37,693 nucleotides of DNA from Chloroflexota bacterium (GCA_021789355.1 JAJYJR010000003.1:1-37693); one strand, 5' to 3'; numbered from the stretch's first letter, positions 26,206-35,185 are shown. Translations and numbers: made by a program. The notes: generated by a model not told the origin, from the letters alone.

Positions 26206-27434
26206 CGAGCACCTTTGCGTGGCTGGACTACTCGGAGCGCGAGCGACGCACGATGCTCGGCGTCATCGACCTGTTCCGGGAGAAGGGCACAGTCGATGAG
26301 CTCGGCCTGGGGGTGGTGCGCGATGCATTCGCCGATGACTTCTTCCCGGGCACCTCGACCCTGCACTCGCGGGCCCGCTACTGGCTCTTCGTCCCTTGGA
26401 TCTATCGCCGACTGGAGTCGGAGCGAACGCCGACCGCGCGGGCGGACGCGCGAGCCCGGCAGCTGCAGGCCGATCTCGTCCGGGCCCTGGTCGCAGGCGG
26501 CGAGTCCGAGGGCGTGATCGGCATCGACGCGCGGGAGAAACTGCTGCGGCCCCCGGCCGTCCTCTACTGGGCCGGACTGCAGCGTCACGGGATCCGCCTC
26601 GTGCCGGGCTCCATCGGCCGCTACCACGCGTCGCTCGACCACTTCCACGCCACGGCCGGCCCCTCACGAGCGGAGGGCGACGAGCGCGAGGTCGTTGACC
26701 TCGGGCATCGCAACTGGCACCCCGCGCTTCCCGAGGCGCCGGAGGATCTGTTCAGGCGCGTCGATTTCCACCTGCGAGTCGAGGATGCGACGTTCCTGCG
26801 CGAGCGCATGATCACCAGCGCCCCGCAGTCGCTGCTGGCCTGGACGCTCACGCACCCGGCGCGCCTCGACCGAGTCGACGCTCCCTGGCAGCACCCCGGC
26901 CTCGCCGATGCTCCCGCGCCGCTGCGCCACGAGGTCGAGCTCGCCCGGCGGTTCTCGCTGCTGATGTACGGCGCGGTGCTTGTCTACAACATCGCCCTGT
27001 CGGACGCGGCACGCCGCGCCGGGCTGCGCGACGGCTCACTTGAAGACATGTATCGCGCGCAGTACGCACGGTGGGTGACGGAGCGCTTGGACCCAGAGCT
27101 GCCGGTCCTGCGCGGCTGGGAACGCGCCGATCTCTGGGCGGCCGTCGAGCGGCACGCGTCCGGCCGCGTCGACCAGGCCCGGCGCTTCGCAGACGCCTGG
27201 ATGGCGGCGGTGCTCGAGGCGCCCCGCCCTGCCCCCGACGATCCGGCCGTCCGCGCGCTCATCGTGGACCGGGAGCGGCGACTCAAGCGCTCGCTCGCGC
27301 GGCTGCAGAACCGCCGGGCGCTCGAGCGCTGGAACGGGGCAAGCGGCGTCTACGAGAACACGTACCGGTGGGCCGAGGGCCGCACCCTCGCGGTCGACAT
27401 CGCGGATGGGCTTCGAGCACGGCCGCATGCTTGA
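26202..27434 (+). CDS. DUF6361-family protein
   Basis: A 410-aa protein matching DUF6361 from its N-terminus (TFAWLDYSERERRTMLGVID, then VVRDAFADDFFPGTSTLHSR and ARYWLFVPWIYRRLE). It continues with VIGIDAREKLLRPPAVLYWAGLQRHGI and the C-terminal helical ALERWNGASGVYENTYRWAEGR. The family has no assigned chemistry; it occurs next to PLD-like nucleases and helicases in defence-type loci. The GTG at 26202 overlaps the HD gene stop by 4 bp, and the 3' end overlaps the PLD gene by 8 bp. A scaffold or sensor role for the neighbouring nuclease and helicase is inference. Confidence 0.85.
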   Translation: MTSTFAWLDYSERERRTMLGVIDLFREKGTVDELGLGVVRDAFADDFFPGTSTLHSRARYWLFVPWIYRRLESERTPTARADARARQLQADLVRALVAGGESEGVIGIDAREKLLRPPAVLYWAGLQRHGIRLVPGSIGRYHASLDHFHATAGPSRAEGDEREVVDLGHRNWHPALPEAPEDLFRRVDFHLRVEDATFLRERMITSAPQSLLAWTLTHPARLDRVDAPWQHPGLADAPAPLRHEVELARRFSLLMYGAVLVYNIALSDAARRAGLRDGSLEDMYRAQYARWVTERLDPELPVLRGWERADLWAAVERHASGRVDQARRFADAWMAAVLEAPRPAPDDPAVRALIVDRERRLKRSLARLQNRRALERWNGASGVYENTYRWAEGRTLAVDIADGLRARPHA

Positions 27435-29307
27435 ACCGGAACGTCGCCAGCCGCTGATCGAGGCCCTGCGGCCACCGCCGGGATACACGCTCGACTGCGC
27501 CGTCGGCACCACCTTCACGCTCGATCTCAACGCCCTCCTGTTGGCGCCGGTTGCCTTCGCCATGTTCGACGTCGAGGCCGACGACGGGCGTCCGCTGGCA
27601 AACCCGGTGGCGGTCGTCGAGGCGGTGCGTCGGCACGCCCAACGGATCACGGTCTTCGCCCAGGCCGGCGAGATCCGGGTGCCGCCCTTCCGGCCCGCGC
27701 TTGCCTACCTCGAGTCCGCCGTCGTGCCGGTACGCGCCCCTCGACCCGGCGGCATCTTCCACCCGAAGATCTGGGCGATGCGGTTCGTCGGGGGAGGTGC
27801 CCCTCGCTATCGCTTCCTGTGCCTCTCCCGCAACCTCACCTTCGACCGCTCCTGGGACACCATCCTTCGTCTCGAGGGAACCGCGACCGACGCACCCGAC
27901 GAGCGCTCGCAGCCGCTGGCCGAGTTCGTCGCGACGCTGCCCGGACTCGCGGTCGCGCCCGTCACGGACGAGCGCCGGCAGGCCGTCTCGGATCTCGCGG
28001 CCGACCTCGCCACGGTAGCCTGGGACCCGCTTCCCGACGGGCTCGCGTTCGTCCGGATGTGTCCGATCGGGCATGACGGCCGGCGCGCCTGGCCCTTCCC
28101 CTCCGGTGGCTGGGGCCGACTCGTCGTCTCGCCGTTCGTCAGCCCGGACTTCCTCTCCGAGTTCCTCCCGGCGCCCCAGGGCCACGTGGTCGTCAGCCGG
28201 GCCGAAACACTCGACGCGCTCGGTCAGGCAGCCCTCGCGCACGCGACGCGGACGTGCATCCTCGATCCGGATGCCGAGCAGGTCGAGGCGGCGAGCACGA
28301 CACCGGAAGAGACGCCGGATGCCGGTTCCGACCCCCTGCGCGGCCTCCACGCCAAGCTCTTCGTGGTCGACGAGCCGTGGTGGTCGCGGATCTGGACCGG
28401 CTCCGCCAACGCGACGCGCGCCGCGTTCGACGCGAACGTCGAGTTCCTCGTCGAGCTCCGGGGCCGCAACACGACGCACGGGGTGAAATCCCTCTCGGTA
28501 CCGACGGGGCAGGGTGGCCTGGTATTCGGCGACCTCCTCGCCGATCACGTCCCTTCCCCGGAGCCCGTACCCGAGAGCGTGGCCGAGGTGGCAGAGCGCG
28601 AGATCGACGCCCTAGCGCGCGCGATCGGCTCGCTCCGATTCACCGCCGACATTGAGCGCCTGCCGAACGACCTCTTCCGTGTCCGGTTGTCCGCCGCAGG
28701 GTCGCCGGCAACGATCGACGAGTGGTCCACTGGTCATGGCAGCCCGGTAGCGCTGACGGTCCGGCCGGTGTCTGTGGGAAGCGCACTTGCGATTGAGCCG
28801 CGGCGTGAAGGCGAGCGCCTGGCGGCCCAATGGGACCTCTCGTTCGCGGCCCTGACGGCGTTCTTCGTCGTCAACGTGACGCCCGGGACGGAGCCCGCCC
28901 TGGCGTGCTCATTCCTCGTCCGCGCCGAGCTGCGGGGCGATCCCGCCGATCGGCTCGACCGGATCCTTGCAGCCGAGCTCCGCTCATCCGCCGACCTGAT
29001 CCGGCTCATCCTCCTCCTGCTCGGCCACGCCGACGCGGCGTTCGACGACCTGGCGGAGGCCCTCACGGACGCGAGCTGGGGCGCCGCGCCTCGTTCTGAC
29101 GGGGTGCTGGGCCCGAACGCCGTCCTCGAGCCGCTCGTCCGCTCGCTCGCCCGAGAGGAGGAGCGCGCGCGCCTCGACGACATCGCTCGCGTGGTGGCGG
29201 AACTGGAACGCAGCGCCGAGGGCCGAGCGATCCTGCCCGATGGATGGCAGGAACTGTGGGCTGCGGTGGAGACGGTCCGAGCGGCGGAGGCTCGCCGTGG
29301 CGCCTGA
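27427..29307 (+). CDS. Phospholipase-D-superfamily protein (two HxK motifs)
   Basis: A 626-aa protein with two PLD-type half-sites. The first is IFHPKIWAMRF (His112, Lys114) followed by LCLSRNLTFDRSWD. The second is GLHAKLFVVDE (His308, Lys310) followed by WTGSANATRAAFDANVEF. PLD-family enzymes cut phosphodiester bonds, and those beside helicases in bacteria generally act as nucleases. The C-terminal ~250 residues are not assigned. The start at 27427 overlaps DUF6361 by 8 bp; an ATG at 27406 is also in frame. The stop lies inside the start of the helicase gene, so the pair is coupled. Its partner helicase here is truncated. Confidence 0.88.
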   Translation: MLEPERRQPLIEALRPPPGYTLDCAVGTTFTLDLNALLLAPVAFAMFDVEADDGRPLANPVAVVEAVRRHAQRITVFAQAGEIRVPPFRPALAYLESAVVPVRAPRPGGIFHPKIWAMRFVGGGAPRYRFLCLSRNLTFDRSWDTILRLEGTATDAPDERSQPLAEFVATLPGLAVAPVTDERRQAVSDLAADLATVAWDPLPDGLAFVRMCPIGHDGRRAWPFPSGGWGRLVVSPFVSPDFLSEFLPAPQGHVVVSRAETLDALGQAALAHATRTCILDPDAEQVEAASTTPEETPDAGSDPLRGLHAKLFVVDEPWWSRIWTGSANATRAAFDANVEFLVELRGRNTTHGVKSLSVPTGQGGLVFGDLLADHVPSPEPVPESVAEVAEREIDALARAIGSLRFTADIERLPNDLFRVRLSAAGSPATIDEWSTGHGSPVALTVRPVSVGSALAIEPRREGERLAAQWDLSFAALTAFFVVNVTPGTEPALACSFLVRAELRGDPADRLDRILAAELRSSADLIRLILLLLGHADAAFDDLAEALTDASWGAAPRSDGVLGPNAVLEPLVRSLAREEERARLDDIARVVAELERSAEGRAILPDGWQELWAAVETVRAAEARRGA

Positions 29308-29539
29308 ACCGATCGCACCGCCCATCCTCGCCGGGCTCAAGGAGTTCCAGCACAAGACCGTCGAGTACGTGTTCCGCCGCCTCTACACCGACCCCGATGC
29401 GGTGCACCGCTTCCTCGTCGCCGACGAGGTGGGGCTCGGCAAGACGGCGGACCCGATGGCGCGCGGAGGCAGTTCGCCGACCGGCTGGCGAAGCAGCTCG
29501 ACGAGCGCGGCACGGTCGACGTCCTGCGCCACGGTGTGA
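29297..29539 (+). pseudogene. SNF2-type helicase, truncated after Walker A
   Basis: The GTG start overlaps the PLD stop by 11 bp. The first 50 residues (ILAGLKEFQHKTVEYVFRRL, then HRFLVADEVGLGKT) are the N-terminus and motif I of an SNF2-like DEAD/DEAH helicase of the type expected after DUF6361 and PLD genes. Directly after GKT, at about 29446, homology stops. The frame continues 31 residues of unrelated text to a TGA at 29537-29539, while HsdR sequence starts in another frame. All later helicase motifs are missing, so it cannot be active. This marks a deletion junction or an assembly chimera. Confidence 0.85.
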
Positions 29540-32241
29540 GCGACCACGGGATCGAGATCCGCCTCGCGTACTTCAAGCCCGCGCACGGCCTGACCCCCGA
29601 GCTGACTGAGCGCTACCTCGCCAACCGCCTCACCGTCACCCGCCAGCTCCCGTATGACGCGGCGGCCACCAAGACGCTCGACCTGTGCCTCTTCGTGAAC
29701 GGCATCCCCGTCGCCACCGCCGAGCTGAAGAACCCGCTCACGGGGCAGGGCATCGAGCACGCCAAGGCGCAGTACCGCATCGACCGCGATCCCGCGAACG
29801 TGACGCTCGGGCGGCGCGCGCTCGTTCACTTCGCGGTCGATCCCGAGCTCGTCGAGATGACGACGAAGCTCGCCGGAGCCGCCACGCGCTTCCTGCCCTT
29901 CAACCGCGGCGACGCCGGCGGCAAGGGCAATCCGCCCGATCCTTCGGGACACCGGACGCGCTATCTCTGGGAGGAGGTCTGGGCGCGCGACGCCTGGCTC
30001 GACATCCTCGGGCGCTTCATCCACGTGCTGCCGGGCGACGGCGCGACGCACGCGGTCCAGCTGCGCAACGGCACGGTGATCTTCCCGCGCTACCACCAGT
30101 GGGACGCCGTGCGCCGGCTCGAGGCCGCAGCACGGGAGGAGGGTGCCGGGCACAGCTACCTCGTGGAGCACTCGGCGGGCTCGGGCAAGTCGAACACGAT
30201 CGCCTGGCTCGCCCACCGGCTCATGTCGCTCCACGGCGCCGACGATGCGCCGGTCTTCGACAAGGTCGTCGTCATCACCGACCGGGTGATCCTCGATCGC
30301 CAGCTGCAGGAGACGATCTACCAGTTCGAGCACGCCACGGGGGTCGTGGCGCGCATCGACCAGGACTCATCCCAGCTCGCGCAGGCGCTGGAGGGCGAGC
30401 AGGCACGCATCGTCATCACCACGCTCCAGAAGTTCCCCTTCATCCTCGACAAGACCGCGGACCTCGGCCAGCGCCGCTACGCGGTCATCGTCGACGAGGC
30501 GCATTCGTCCCAGACCGGCGAGGCCGCCAAGGATCTCAAGGCGGCGCTCGGGGCGACCTCGGCCGAGGCGCAGCTCTCGCTCGCCGAGCAGGCCGACAGG
30601 CACGTCGTCGTGCCCGACGCGCAGGATGCCCTGTATGCCACGGTCGCCGCCCGCGGTCGCCAGCCCAACCTGTCGTTCTTCGCCTTCACCGCCACGCCCA
30701 AGGCCCGCACGCTCGAGCTCTTCGGCACGAAAGATGCCGACGGCAACGCCGCCCCCTTCCACCTCTACTCGATGCGCCAGGCGATCCAGGAGGGCTTCAT
30801 CCTCGATGTGCTAGCGAACTACACGACGTACGCGACGTACTGGAAGGTCGGCAAGGCGGTCCCCGACGACCCGCTCGTCGATACGCACAAGGCGCGCGCC
30901 TCGATTGCGCGCTTCGTCTCGTTGCACCCCCACAACCTCGCCCAGAAGGCGGAGGTCATCGTCGAGCACTTCCGGGCACACACCCGCCACAAGATCGGCG
31001 GGCGGGGCAAGGCGATGGTCGTGACGAGCAGCCGGCTGCACGCCGTGCGCTACAAGCAGGCGATCGACCGGTACCTTCAGGAGAAGGGCTACGCCGATAC
31101 CAAGGCGCTCGTGGCGTTCTCGGGGCGGGTCGACGACAACGGCCTCGACTTCACCGAGTCCGCCATGAACGGCTTCCCGGAGTCGCAGACCGCGACGCGC
31201 TTCAACGATCCCGAGTACGGCGTCCTCATCGTGGCCGAGAAGTTCCAGACCGGGTACGACCAGCCGCTCCTCCACACGATGTTCGTGGACAAGACGCTCG
31301 TCGGCCTCGCGGCGGTGCAGACCCTGTCACGCCTCAACCGCATCCATCCCGAGAAGACCGACACGTTCGTGCTCGACTTCCGCAACAGCGCCGACGACAT
31401 CACCGAGGCGTTCCGCCCCTGGTACGAGGCGACGGTCGCGGTGCCGACCGATCCGAACCTCCTCGACGACCTCGCCGACCGCCTGCTCGCCCTGCAGGTG
31501 CTGGACCAGGGCGAGGCGCAGGCGGTGGCGGCGCGCATCGTCGACCGGACCCAGAAGGTCTCGGACCACGGCACGGTGTACGCACTGTTGGAGCCCGCGG
31601 TCGAGCGCTTCTGGGCGAAGAACACGGCCGAGCAGGACGAGGCCCGTGCGGCGCTCGACGGGTTCGTGCGTGCGTACGCGTTCCTCTCCCAGGTCGTCGA
31701 CTTCGGCGACATCGGCCTCGAGGCCCTCTATCTCGCCAGCCGCGCACTCCTCTCGCTCCTGCGCGTGGGCGAGGGCGGCCGGCTCGACCTCGGATCGGAG
31801 GTCGAGCTCACGCACCTGCGCATGGAGAAGACGAGCGAGGGAGCGATCACGCCGGACTCCGGGGTTGCCGAGCTCAAGGCGATCTACGCCGGCACGGGCC
31901 CCGAGGCCGAGCCGACCAAGGAGCACCTGTCCGCGATCATCTCGGTCCTCAACGAGCACTTCGGGACGAACCTGGGGCCCGCCGACCAGCTCTTCTTTGA
32001 CCAGCTCGAGACGACCTGGCTCGCCGACCCGCACCTCGTCGAGCAGGCTCGTGCCAACCCCATCGAGAACTTCCGCTTGGTCTTCGCCGACACGTTCCTG
32101 AAGACGATCGTTGGGCGCATGGACGACAACGCCGACATCTACCGCCGGATCCTCGACGATCCGTCGTTCCAGGCGATCGTGCGAGAGCACTACCTCAACC
32201 GGGTGTACGGGCAGGCACGGGCAAGTGGAGGAGGGGCCTGA
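29536..32241 (+). CDS. hsdR: Type I restriction enzyme R subunit, 5'-truncated
   Basis: A 901-aa HsdR. The PD-(D/E)xK nuclease is intact: Asp49 in KTLDLCLFVNG and Glu63/Lys65 in ATAELKNPLTG. The helicase motor has Walker A SAGSGKS (213-219), DEAH at 320-323 and motif III FFAFTATPKAR; the C-terminal helical region is present. Coding similarity extends upstream of the GTG in the same frame (RRQFADRLAKQLDERGTVDV) to about 29448 and then ends, whereas HsdR proteins normally have ~100 residues before this. The gene therefore lost its start. The GTG at 29536 overlaps the truncated helicase stop and could still allow translation. No hsdM or hsdS is in the window. Confidence 0.9.
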   Translation: MSDHGIEIRLAYFKPAHGLTPELTERYLANRLTVTRQLPYDAAATKTLDLCLFVNGIPVATAELKNPLTGQGIEHAKAQYRIDRDPANVTLGRRALVHFAVDPELVEMTTKLAGAATRFLPFNRGDAGGKGNPPDPSGHRTRYLWEEVWARDAWLDILGRFIHVLPGDGATHAVQLRNGTVIFPRYHQWDAVRRLEAAAREEGAGHSYLVEHSAGSGKSNTIAWLAHRLMSLHGADDAPVFDKVVVITDRVILDRQLQETIYQFEHATGVVARIDQDSSQLAQALEGEQARIVITTLQKFPFILDKTADLGQRRYAVIVDEAHSSQTGEAAKDLKAALGATSAEAQLSLAEQADRHVVVPDAQDALYATVAARGRQPNLSFFAFTATPKARTLELFGTKDADGNAAPFHLYSMRQAIQEGFILDVLANYTTYATYWKVGKAVPDDPLVDTHKARASIARFVSLHPHNLAQKAEVIVEHFRAHTRHKIGGRGKAMVVTSSRLHAVRYKQAIDRYLQEKGYADTKALVAFSGRVDDNGLDFTESAMNGFPESQTATRFNDPEYGVLIVAEKFQTGYDQPLLHTMFVDKTLVGLAAVQTLSRLNRIHPEKTDTFVLDFRNSADDITEAFRPWYEATVAVPTDPNLLDDLADRLLALQVLDQGEAQAVAARIVDRTQKVSDHGTVYALLEPAVERFWAKNTAEQDEARAALDGFVRAYAFLSQVVDFGDIGLEALYLASRALLSLLRVGEGGRLDLGSEVELTHLRMEKTSEGAITPDSGVAELKAIYAGTGPEAEPTKEHLSAIISVLNEHFGTNLGPADQLFFDQLETTWLADPHLVEQARANPIENFRLVFADTFLKTIVGRMDDNADIYRRILDDPSFQAIVREHYLNRVYGQARASGGGA

Positions 32242-33093
32242 ATGGCGACCGTCGAAACCCTGCCGATCCAGGCGCTCATCCCGGAGACCGCCAAGAGCCC
32301 CATCGTGATCTACGAGTCCCACGCCGCCCTGCGCATGGCGATCGCCGAGCGGCACTCGATCTCCGGTCTCTCAGACTGGGACCTGCCCGGGGTGTACTGC
32401 CTGCTCTACCCGGTTGCGGCCGATGGCACGTTCCCGATCTACGTCGGGCAGGCCCCCTCGGGGCTGCGGACCCGGGTGCTGCACCACGTCAGCAAGAAGG
32501 AGAACTGGATCCGCGCCCTCCTCATTGCCCGGGATACCACGCACGGCTTCCACTCCGCACAGGTCGGCTGGCTCGAGGGGCGACTCTGGCGGCAGGCGTT
32601 CGCCTCCGCGCGCGGCACGCTCGTCAACAAGAACGAGCCCAAGGATGAGACGCTGCCGGACTACGAACGCGCGGCCCTGGAGGCCTGCATCCTGCCCATC
32701 GGACGTGTCCTGCGCCTGCTCGGCTACCCCCTCGAGGCGGAGGACGACCTGCCCAGCCCCAAGGACATCGTCCACAAGACGTTCCACGGCGTGACCCTCG
32801 CCGATCTCCTCGAAGCTGGAATGCTCTCGAGCGGCCAGACGCTGCACTTCATCGCCGCCGGGTACTCCGCGAGCGCGACGGTGGAGCCCTCCGGGAAGCT
32901 GCTCATGGACGGCACGGCCTACGACACCCCGTCGGGTGCCGGGCAGGCGGTCCGCGGGCGCGCCACCAACGGCTGGGAGCACTGGGCGGTGCAGAACGCC
33001 CAGGGCAACTTCGTGCCGCTCGCGGAGATCCGCACGAAGTTCGTGGAGGCGCGGGCGCACGCGAGCGAGGAGGCGTTGCCGGCGCAGCGCTGA
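32242..33093 (+). CDS. GIY-YIG nuclease with RAMA-like C-terminal domain
   Basis: A 283-aa protein. The GIY-YIG core is visible as DLPGVYCLLYP (Gly50-Val-Tyr), FPIYVGQAPSGLRTRV (Tyr67-Val-Gly with following arginines) and HSAQVGWLEGRLWR, whose Glu112 is the likely metal ligand. The last ~100 residues (VTLADLLEAGMLSSGQTLHF, LLMDGTAYDTPSGAGQAV, TNGWEHWAVQ) follow the RAMA/DUF4357 pattern, a domain associated with restriction and methylated-DNA systems. The ATG directly follows the hsdR stop with no gap, so it is probably co-translated. It may be a modification-sensing nuclease or an accessory of the type I locus. Confidence 0.82.
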   Translation: MATVETLPIQALIPETAKSPIVIYESHAALRMAIAERHSISGLSDWDLPGVYCLLYPVAADGTFPIYVGQAPSGLRTRVLHHVSKKENWIRALLIARDTTHGFHSAQVGWLEGRLWRQAFASARGTLVNKNEPKDETLPDYERAALEACILPIGRVLRLLGYPLEAEDDLPSPKDIVHKTFHGVTLADLLEAGMLSSGQTLHFIAAGYSASATVEPSGKLLMDGTAYDTPSGAGQAVRGRATNGWEHWAVQNAQGNFVPLAEIRTKFVEARAHASEEALPAQR

Positions 33094-33202
33094 CCCTGGC
33101 CGAGGATGCGCGTACCGCGCAGTGCGGCGCCCTCCTTCGATCAGGTGGATTGACGGGGACCGGACTCATCCCGCCTTTGGGCCGCAACAGTGGAGGTAGG
33201 AC

Positions 33203-33916
33203 GTGACGGGTGACACCAGAATCCCGTTCTTCGATCGAGTTGTCGGGCCCGACGAGCGGTTCGTCCACCTTGCGATTGGCGAGGGCGACGACGAGGAGAC
33301 CTGGCACATCGTGCTGGACCGTCTCAACCCCAGATGCCAGGAAGACGGTCGGGCGTACCGGGTCATGCTGATCGTCATGGGCCAGAACGTCAGTCGCTTC
33401 GAGGATCGCAGCCTGTTGTCGCAGGCTGGCTACGAAGCGCTCGTCCGAGAGCTTGAGCCGATGGAGCGGACCCTCCGCCACTCGCTCGTGACATGGGATG
33501 TCGACGAGGCGCGCGAGTTGCTCGAGGCGGCAGCCCACGGGATCGCTCCCCTCGAGGCCGAGAGTTCCGCCTATCGACGCAGCGCGGCATGGATGTTCCG
33601 CAAGGTGCCTGCCAGTGGCGCGTTGCAGCCCCACGGATCGCTGCGCGACGAACTTCGCAGGCTCGCCATCGACGAGCGTCACGGCCAGTTCGGTGACGAG
33701 GTGCTGCGCGCCATGAGCGACCAAGAGGGGTGGCCAACGGCGGTCAGCGCCGTGGAGCGCGTGGCGCTCCAATGGGGGGGCGATCCGGATGCGGACCATC
33801 GGGCGGCGGCCATTCTGGCGCTCGATCACCTGTATGCACGCATCGCACCGGTGTCTGCCGCCTCGCTTACGTCAGGAGGGGGCACACTGGCGGAAGCCCC
33901 TGCCCCACATGCGTAG
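33203..33916 (+). CDS. Hypothetical protein
   Basis: A 237-aa protein of no family I recognise. The GTG at 33203 has GGAGGT followed by AGGAC, a good ribosome-binding site. The N-terminal part is strand-rich (RFVHLAIGEGDDEETWHIVL, AYRVMLIVMGQNVSRF) and the rest helical (DEARELLEAAAHGIAPLEAE, DELRRLAIDERHGQFGDEVL, DADHRAAAILALDHLYARI). The C-terminus is Ala/Gly/Pro-rich. It follows the GIY-YIG gene by 109 bp on the same strand and may belong to the same transcript. Confidence 0.6.
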   Translation: MTGDTRIPFFDRVVGPDERFVHLAIGEGDDEETWHIVLDRLNPRCQEDGRAYRVMLIVMGQNVSRFEDRSLLSQAGYEALVRELEPMERTLRHSLVTWDVDEARELLEAAAHGIAPLEAESSAYRRSAAWMFRKVPASGALQPHGSLRDELRRLAIDERHGQFGDEVLRAMSDQEGWPTAVSAVERVALQWGGDPDADHRAAAILALDHLYARIAPVSAASLTSGGGTLAEAPAPHA

Positions 33917-33951
33917 ACCCGCGGCCGACCGACCCCCCTGCCGTTTCTGAC

Positions 33952-34218
33952 ATGGTCCACCAGGCCGTGGATGCAAGGACGGACAATCACCAGCCTGGAC
34001 AGGACCCTACCGGGCCGCGGGAAGCGGTGTCGATCTTGATCCCGACGTCCTCGGGCGTCGAGATGCAGGCGATCCTTGGCGGCGTGCTCTCGAAGGCACG
34101 CTGCGCCGAGCTGGGCGCCTGGGTTGCCCACCGCGAGGACTTGCGGCTCGCAGCCTGCTCGGGTCCTCACTTGCCGGCACTCCGGATCGGACAACCGGAT
34201 AGGAATCGGTGTTCATAA
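33952..34218 (+). CDS. Possible small protein (weak)
   Basis: An 88-aa frame with a plausible middle segment (GPREAVSILIPTSSGVEMQA, ILGGVLSKARCAELGAWVAH). It has an ATG start but no Shine-Dalgarno and no homology I recognise. It may be real or a chance frame in the 350-bp gap between two hypothetical genes. Confidence 0.25.
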   Translation: MVHQAVDARTDNHQPGQDPTGPREAVSILIPTSSGVEMQAILGGVLSKARCAELGAWVAHREDLRLAACSGPHLPALRIGQPDRNRCS

Positions 34219-34269
34219 CAAGGGAATGCATCGGGGGTCCCCGTCGGGACCGAGCAGGAGGATGGGCAC

Positions 34270-34713
34270 ATGATCAACGAGCACCGCAGGCAGGTCGGCG
34301 TGTCCGATCCTCGCGACAATGCCCCGGGACTCGGGGAGCCGTGGTCGGTCGGCAGGCCCGCCGATCCTGTCCCACTTGGCGTCGGCGGCCGCGACGGGAC
34401 ACGGATGCACCGTCGGCTGCCGGCCAAGACGAGGCATGCCACCGGGATCGGGACACAGCGCGCGCTGGGGCGCGCGCTCGGTCGTCGGGTGGCGTTCGAG
34501 TTGTCCTTGCGTGGCGTGGATCCGAGCGATCCGACCTACGACTCCCACGCGCTCCAGGTCCGCGATCGCCTTCCGCTGATGTACGACTTCGTGGTGGTGC
34601 CGAGCGGGTCGCAGGCCGCCCTGCTGCACGACGCCTGGGACGCCGCGTTCTGGCGGGCCCTGCACGCCAATCGCGACCGCTGGGGCTGGTTGCGCGCGCA
34701 GGTCGAGGCGTAG
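34270..34713 (+). CDS. Hypothetical protein
   Basis: A 147-aa protein, unrecognised. The ATG at 34270 is preceded by AGGAGGATGGGCAC, a strong ribosome-binding site. The first ~50 residues are polar; the rest is helical and protein-like (RALGRALGRRVAFELSLRGV, YDSHALQVRDRLPLMYDFVV, AWDAAFWRALHANRDRWGWL). Trp/Arg-rich ends like this are common in small structural or DNA-associated proteins, but no function can be assigned. It is followed at 75 bp by a frameshifted gene on the same strand. Confidence 0.55.
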   Translation: MINEHRRQVGVSDPRDNAPGLGEPWSVGRPADPVPLGVGGRDGTRMHRRLPAKTRHATGIGTQRALGRALGRRVAFELSLRGVDPSDPTYDSHALQVRDRLPLMYDFVVVPSGSQAALLHDAWDAAFWRALHANRDRWGWLRAQVEA

Positions 34714-34787
34714 GGCCGGTGCCCAGTGGCGACGGGTACCACGGCGGCCCACGCGATGGTACAGACGATGGTGCAGCCGGAGGCGTG

Positions 34788-35185
34788 ATGACCGGCAAGC
34801 CTGGTGCCGGTATGGACCGCGCCCGGATCCTCGACCTGCCCGAGGAGTAGCAGCAGGCAACCCAGATGGGCCCGACCTCAGGCACCTCGCCCGCGCCAGG
34901 AGCGCTTGGGGCGAGGGTGCCCACTACTACCGGCTGCGGGGTGAGTTCCGGGAGGCGGCCCACTGCTTCGAGATGGCCGGTGACCACCGCCGGGCCGATC
35001 TCGCCCGCCGCGAGGCAGCTGCGCAGGCGGAGTTCGATCACGGTGTCCCCTCGTCCGCCCCGGGGGGAACCCTGAAGGTCTGCGCAGGCCTGCGGGACCG
35101 CCCGGCCGCGCCGCGTCACTGCCGCCTCGCGCCGAGGCATGGTGGAGGCCACAATCGATGTGTCCGAAGAGTCCACACGGGCTAG
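34788..35185 (+). pseudogene. Frameshifted small gene
   Basis: The ATG at 34788 has GGAGG 5 nt upstream, so translation should begin there (MTGKPGAGMDRARILDLPEE), but it meets TAG after 20 codons (34848-34850). One added base just before that TAG would continue as VAAGNPDGPDLRHLARARSA, EGAHYYRLRGEFREAAHCFE and MAGDHRRADLARREAAAQAE, a helical repeat-like protein. A one-base deletion in a live gene is the simplest reading. The tail after FDH is probably non-native. Function unknown. Confidence 0.4.

Noticed and set aside
27283..28548. 421-codon minus-strand frame over the PLD gene
   Set aside because: It is shadow composition (Gly/Arg/Asp-rich); the plus strand carries both HxK motifs.
29536..30120. 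HsdR as a complete gene starting at the GTG
   Set aside because: HsdR-like codons extend in frame upstream of this GTG to about 29448, so it is an internal codon of a gene that lost its own start.
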